Source: Cymbidium sinense
Taxonomy: Eukaryota > Streptophyta > Magnoliopsida > Asparagales > Orchidaceae
NCBI GenBank assembly: GCA_021442155.1
Contig: CM038214.1
Coordinates: 18,935,808-18,999,807 of the forward strand
Length of the DNA: 64,000 nucleotides
Reading direction: 5' to 3'
The position numbers and the translations under genes were made by a program. This document shows, one piece after another, positions 59,486 through 64,000 of the stretch (position 1 is the first letter of the stretch; each line of letters opens with the position of its first letter). The notes under the pieces are model-generated. The model did not search any database. It saw only the letters and a program-made list of their open reading frames with translations, and had not been told where the DNA came from.

Positions 59486-61394
59486 TTTTTTTCATCTTGG
59501 TTTTTTTTTGTTGGTTTTTGATGAGCCATTGATTTTGGTTCCCTTTTGTTAAACCCTCTTTAGGTTATGGTCATTTGCTTATTTTCTCTCTTAGGCCTAT
59601 GCTAGGTTTTCTTTTTGAGCTTTTCCTTTTGGGTTAACCTGGTGGTTCTTGTTTTTTCTGCCTGGGTTATTTTGGTTTTTTCTTCTTGGTGGATGCTATT
59701 TACTTGGCTGGGTAATTATTATTGCTTGGTTGTTTATTGTGACCTTCATTTGGGTGGTAGCTTTGCCTGCTATTTTCTACATTGCATTTTTAATATCTCT
59801 GGGCTGGTTGCTTCCTTAACTGAGTTGGATTTTCTGCTTCTGTGGTGGTTGGCTGGGTGGACTGGGTTGGTTGGCTAGCTAGCAGTGTTAGCTAGTTTAT
59901 CTACTTCTATTGGTGGCAGGGGCTGTTGGTGGTCTAATTTTGAATTGGATTTGGCAAGGTGGAGGTTATTTGTTGATTGCTATTTCTTCTTTTTTTGTGG
60001 ATTGTGTTTTGGTTGGTTTTCTGGTTTGGGTTTATTTCTCTTGGTCATGGTTTACGCCTTTGTATTAGTCTTCCTCCTTATTGCTTTATTTTATTGTTAT
60101 TTTTGGGTTGGCTAGTTGATAGCTATTTAGTGGATGTTATTGTTCCTTGGGATCTGGTGACTTGGTTTGGTGTATTGGTGCCTAACTTGGCTATGGTTAT
60201 GATGCTTGAACTCATTGATATTTCTCCAACTTTTTGATATTGGCTTTGGTGGTGTTCCTGTTGTATTGCTGTTGCTCCTGATGGATGGCTTTTAGTCTGT
60301 CTTACTAGTCTTTGCTCCATTTTATTTTTTTGGCTATTCACCTCACGGATTAGAATTTCTACTACTTTGGTTGGGTTTGGTGGATGTTGTTGTTTACTTC
60401 TACCCTTTCCTAGTTGTCTTGGGTGGTTTTGTCATGATGGATGTTGTTGGTCTTATCACGATTTGGATTTTCTTTTGGTATTGGGAGGCTATGGTTGGTA
60501 TTTGGTTGGTTGGTTGGTTGATTATTTTGGCCTATCATTCTGCTCTTGGTGACATGTTGGTTGGCTTGCTCCTGCTATGGTTCTCCTCTCTTGGTTGCTA
60601 CTGCTTCCCTCTTTCTGGTTTGGGTGACAGCCTTGCTGCCTTTCATGTTTGCTTGTGGAAGACATGAGATCTTGTGTTTTTTCTTTTTCATCTTGGTTTT
60701 TTTTTTGGTCTGTGTTGTTAAGGTCATGATGCTTACTCCCTTTGATGTTTTATTCCTCTTTGGTGGTGGCTTTGGGGTGTTCCTAATGTACTACCATCGT
60801 TTGATGGTTGGTTGATTTTGCCTTAGGGCTTATATGTTTTGGTGACTTTGTGGTTGGCTATTATGTCTATTGCTTGGAGGAGTTTGTAGCTTTGCGATGA
60901 TGGGCTACAAGAGGTCGGCAATGATGGCCTTGATGTTTCCCTCTATCTTATTTTACTGGGACTATATGTAATTGTAAACATTCTTCAAAGTTTGATGCTT
61001 ACATATTGTGTTGCTGAGATGATTGTAACGAAGAGCCTTTTCTTTACTTTTCTCCTTTCTTTGCTCATACTCTTTATGCTTGCTTAATTGTACTCATCCT
61101 TTCATTAGTATGTTGCAGATTTTTTTATATGTTGAGAGAATCCTGTAGGTTGATCTTGCTGGTATCAAAAGGACCTAGTGGATGTTGCTGTTGCGTACAT
61201 AGATTTATTGTTGTTGCCAATTTGGTTTTACTTTTGCTTTTGCTTTTTTTCCTTATATTATTGTAATAGTTAGGGGGTTTATCTCTTTAGGACTTATTGT
61301 AGCTCTTTGAGCATTAGTTTAGAGGTTTAGCCCATCTAAGGACATTGTACTTTTTCTTTGTGGCAATAAAATTCCCTTAATTTCCATAAAAAAA
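59486..61394 (+). other. LINE 3' UTR, T/G-rich, with polyadenylation signal and A7
   Basis: About 1.9 kb rich in TTGGTTGG, TGGTTTTG and TTTTCTT words, without protein homology. Overlapping open frames of 70-100 codons (59,615-60,815) are composition artefacts rich in Leu, Phe, Val, Trp and Cys. It ends AATAAAATTCCCTTAATTTC and then, after CAT, seven A at 61,388-61,394. The AATAAA hexamer about 25 bp before the A-run is a polyadenylation signal. An unrecognised nested element cannot be excluded. Confidence 0.65.
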
Positions 61395-61403
61395 CCTAAA
61401 CCC
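61395..61403 (+). repeat. LINE target-site duplication, 3' copy (CCTAAACCC)
   Basis: Identical to 53,799-53,807. It is followed at once by TATGAATGGG, the start of GRP copy 8, so the insertion lies 9 bp from the GRP breakpoint. Confidence 0.7.
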
Positions 61404-61868
61404 TATGAATGGGTAGAACCTTGACAGCATGAACATCACCATCAACTAGGCTCAATCTAGATGGCGGGAGGCAAAGGTGAAGGCATTTATCGCAGGTTTG
61501 GTGGGGAATCGGGATGTGGTTGATATGGAGGTGGTGGTTAGATCTGTATGGAGGAAGAGCGCAGAGGTTACAGCCATGGTGGTGATGGAGGGAGAGATCA
61601 GGAATAAGATGGTGGATCTCGCTACTCAAGAGGCTGGCATGGTTCTGATGGAAATTGGAGAAATTTAACAATGATTGATCTGATCTGCTACTTATGGAAC
61701 TATGTCTTTATAGTAGAGACGATTCTAGTAATCTACGATATTTGATTTGCTCTATGCATGCTCATTTTTGATCTATGTCGTCGCTTGTGTCTTAGAAACT
61801 TGGTGTGTTACTTGGTTGATGAAATCAAAAGAAGAAATTTGAATCAATTTTTCTCTATTAAAAGGCAA
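61404..61868 (+). pseudogene. GRP retrocopy fragment 8 (most complete tail)
   Basis: Starts ATGAATGGG (Met-Asn-Gly, the MNGQNLDGRNIT region of the RRM end) and continues NLDSMNITIN, stop, AQSR. After a frameshift near 61,462 the Gly-rich frame reads GGKGEGIYRRFGG, YGGGG, GGDGGRDQE, then DGGSRYSRGWHGSDGNWRNL, the C-terminus of plant glycine-rich RNA-binding proteins. About 200 bp of 3' UTR follow. The 63-codon frame at 61,477-61,668 is this region read out of frame. Confidence 0.9.
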
Positions 61869-64000
61869 AATCCCAAACCCTAAACTAAAACTGAATAATA
61901 GACCTAAACGTAAACCCTAAAAGACGACTCACTAACCATAACCCTTAAAAACCTAAACCTAAACTAAATAAAACCAAAAAATAAAATAAATAAAAACCTA
62001 AACATAAATAAAATAAAAAATTAAAATAAAATAAAAACCTAAAACATAAACCTAAACCTAAACTTAAACCTAAACTTAAAAGAAAATAAAATAAAAATAA
62101 AATTAAACTAAAAAAATAAAACCTAAACAAAAAATAAAAAAATTAAAACCTAAATAAAATAAAACTAAACCTAAAATAAAATAAAATACACCTATAATAA
62201 AATAAAATAGTAAATAAAACCTAAATCTAAAAAAAATAAACCTAAAATAAAACATAAAAATAAAAAAATAAACCTAAACCAAACTAAAAAAACCTAAACC
62301 TAAAATAAAAAATAATAAACATAAACCTAAGCTAAAATAAACAAAACTAAAATAAATAAAACCTAAACCTAAACCTAAAATAAACTAGCCTAAACTAAAC
62401 CCTAAATAAAATAAATTAAACTAAAAATTAACCTAAACCTAAAATAAAAATAAAAAACCTAAAATAAACTTAAAAAAAACCCTAAAACCTAAAACCAAAA
62501 AATAAAATAAAATAAAACCTAAAACTCAACCTAAAAAAAATCTAAACCAAAAAAAATAAAATAAAATAAAACTAACTAAAAATAAACTTAAACCTAAACC
62601 TAAACCTAAGAAATAAACTAAAATAAAAAACCTAAACTAAAATAAGTAAACCTAAAATAAATTAACTAAATTAAATAAAAATAAAAAATAAAATAAATTA
62701 TAAAAAAAACATACTAAATAAACCTAAACCTCGCACTTAACTTAATTTTTAAAATAATATGAAAATAAATGAAAATAAAAGAAAAAAAACCCTAACCTTA
62801 AACCTTGAACCCTAAATCCTAAACACTAAACCCTAAACCTACGACCCGAAATCCTAGACCCTAAACCCTAAAACCCTAAACCCTAAACCCTAAAGCCCTA
62901 AACTATAACCTACAACCCTAAACACTAAACCCCACCTAATCCCTAAATCATAAACCCTAAAAGCTAAAAAAGCTAAACTAAATAAAACCTAAAAAAAAAA
63001 AAATAAAACCTAAACTTAAATAAATTAAGAAAATAAAATAAAGTAAAACCAAACTAAAACCAAAAACCTAAACCTAAACCTAAACTAAAACTTAACCTAA
63101 ACATAAAAATAAAATAAAATAAAATAAATAAAAACCTAAACTAAACTAAAAAATAAAATAAACCTAAGAATACAAACCTAAATAAAATAAAACAAAACGT
63201 AAAATAAAAATAAAATAAACCTAAAATAAAATAAAATAAAACTGAAAAAACCTAACCTAAAGAATATACCTAAAATAAATAAAAAAAAACCTAAACCCTA
63301 AACTAAAAAAACACCTAAGCCTAAGATATAAATATAATAAATAAAATAAAATAAACCTAAATCTAAACTAAAATAAACTAAACTAAAATAAATAAAACCT
63401 AAACCTAAACCTAAACCCTAAACAAAAAAAAAAACCTTAAAATAAATCTAAACCTAAACTAAAATATAAAACCTAAAAATAAACCTAAAATAAAAACCTA
63501 AAAAAATAAAATAAACCTAAACCTAAATAAAATAATAAACCCAAACATAAAAATAAAATAAAAATAAAACTAAACTAAGAAATAAACCTAAACCTAAACC
63601 TAAACCTAAAAATAAACTAAAATAAAAGGACCAAATAAAAAAAACTAAACAAAATAAAAATAAAATAAACCTAACTAAAATAAAATAAATTAAACTAAAA
63701 TAAAAAACTAAATAAACTAAAACTAAACTTATTTTTTTTTTTTTATAAAAACCTCAACCAAATCCTAAACCCTAAACCTTAATCCTAAAACTAATCCAAA
63801 ACCCTAAACCTACAACCCTCCTAAACCTTAAAACTCTAAACCCTAAACCTAAACCATAAACTAACCTAAACCCTAAACCACATACTAAAACCCTAAACCT
63901 AAACTAACCTAAACTAAAACCCAAAACCTAAAGCTAATGCCTAAATCCTAAGCTAACGCTAAACCTTAAACCCTAAACCATTAAAACTCTAAACCCTAGC
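61869..64000 (-). repeat. Outer telomere-like array continuing to the window end
   Basis: CCCTAAA, CCTAAA and TAAAATAAA variants fill the rest of the window. The ACTTAACTTAATTTTTAAAA landmark lies near 62,735 and CCCTAAA-rich blocks at 62,790-62,960 and 63,760-64,000. Polarity is the same as at 37,367-43,975. The array runs off the end of the window. Confidence 0.93.

Larger units (their letters stand above)
53808..61394 (+). mobile_element. L1-type LINE retrotransposon, degenerate, near full length
   Basis: About 7.6 kb inserted in the telomere-like array. Order: short 5' leader, ORF1 (DUF4283-like domain and a damaged CCHC knuckle), ORF2 with APE-type endonuclease, reverse transcriptase, a C-terminal zf-RVT-like region and an RNase H domain, then a ~1.9 kb T/G-rich 3' UTR, an AATAAAA signal and seven A. 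This is the plan of plant L1 elements with RNase H. Many stops, frameshifts and a lost catalytic Asp show it is dead. It is sense on the CCCTAAA strand, as are the GRP retrocopies. Confidence 0.9.

Noticed and set aside
59615..60815. Overlapping open frames of 60-101 codons rich in Leu, Phe, Trp, Cys
   Set aside because: They lie in the T/G-rich LINE 3' region, occupy several frames at once, have no motif and reflect base composition.
61477..61668. 63-codon plus-strand frame over GRP copy 8
   Set aside because: It is the GRP tail read out of frame (GGN codons shifted to Val/Met/Glu codons); the true frame ends DGNWRN.
61869..64000. A true terminal telomere at the window end
   Set aside because: The repeats are heavily degenerate, interspersed with TAAAATAAA blocks and pseudogene fragments; active telomeres are near-perfect heptamers. 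The polarity at the window end is also that of a left-hand end.

Overview
The window looks like nuclear DNA of a flowering plant, from a heterochromatic, repeat-built region. The evidence is Arabidopsis-type TTTAGGG telomere-like repeats, a Ty3/gypsy element of the plant Tat lineage (two RNase H domains), a plant L1-type LINE with a DUF4283-like ORF1, and fragments of a plant glycine-rich RNA-binding protein (GRP) gene. I see no intact host gene, tRNA or rRNA. The species cannot be named from this sequence.

Layout. 1-3,870 is AT-rich noncoding DNA with a three-copy ~260 bp repeat at 310-910. 3,870-13,105 holds, in order, TTGGTCAA-rich low-complexity DNA, a dead gypsy pol on the + strand, a repeat-rich noncoding tail, and a five-unit ~330 bp AT-rich satellite. 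13,105-37,266 is a degenerate telomere-like array reading TTTAGGG on the + strand, with five GRP fragments on the minus strand. 37,267-37,366 is a run of exactly 100 N. 37,367-43,975 is the same kind of array reading CCCTAAA on the + strand, with one GRP fragment on the + strand. 43,973-53,391 is a reverse-complement copy of 3,870-13,105: satellite, then tail, then pol on the minus strand. 53,392-53,458 is a short linker. From 53,459 to the end a CCCTAAA-type array resumes, with two more GRP fragments on the + strand, split by a 7.6 kb degenerate LINE at 53,808-61,394.

The window is therefore a large imperfect palindrome, about 33 kb on the left and 16 kb on the right of the gap, with telomere-type repeats facing each other in the order TTTAGGG then CCCTAAA. 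That order is what a telomere-telomere fusion or a fold-back inverted duplication would leave. It is also what a mis-oriented scaffold join across an unknown-size gap would leave. The arms are not identical: each has private indels, and the left array has about 13.6 kb that the right lacks. They therefore do not look like one molecule read twice without error.

The array has higher-order organisation. It alternates TTTAGGG-rich and TTTATTTTA/TTTAGG-rich blocks, often joined at an AAATTAAGTAAA landmark, within larger units of about 6-7 kb that each carry one GRP fragment. The GRP fragments share one 5' breakpoint, and the readable 3' ends have a short A-run. This points to one 5'-truncated retrocopy that landed in telomere-like DNA and was amplified with it. 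The LINE later inserted 9 bp from one GRP copy, with a CCTAAACCC target duplication; another array unit preserves the matching unoccupied site.
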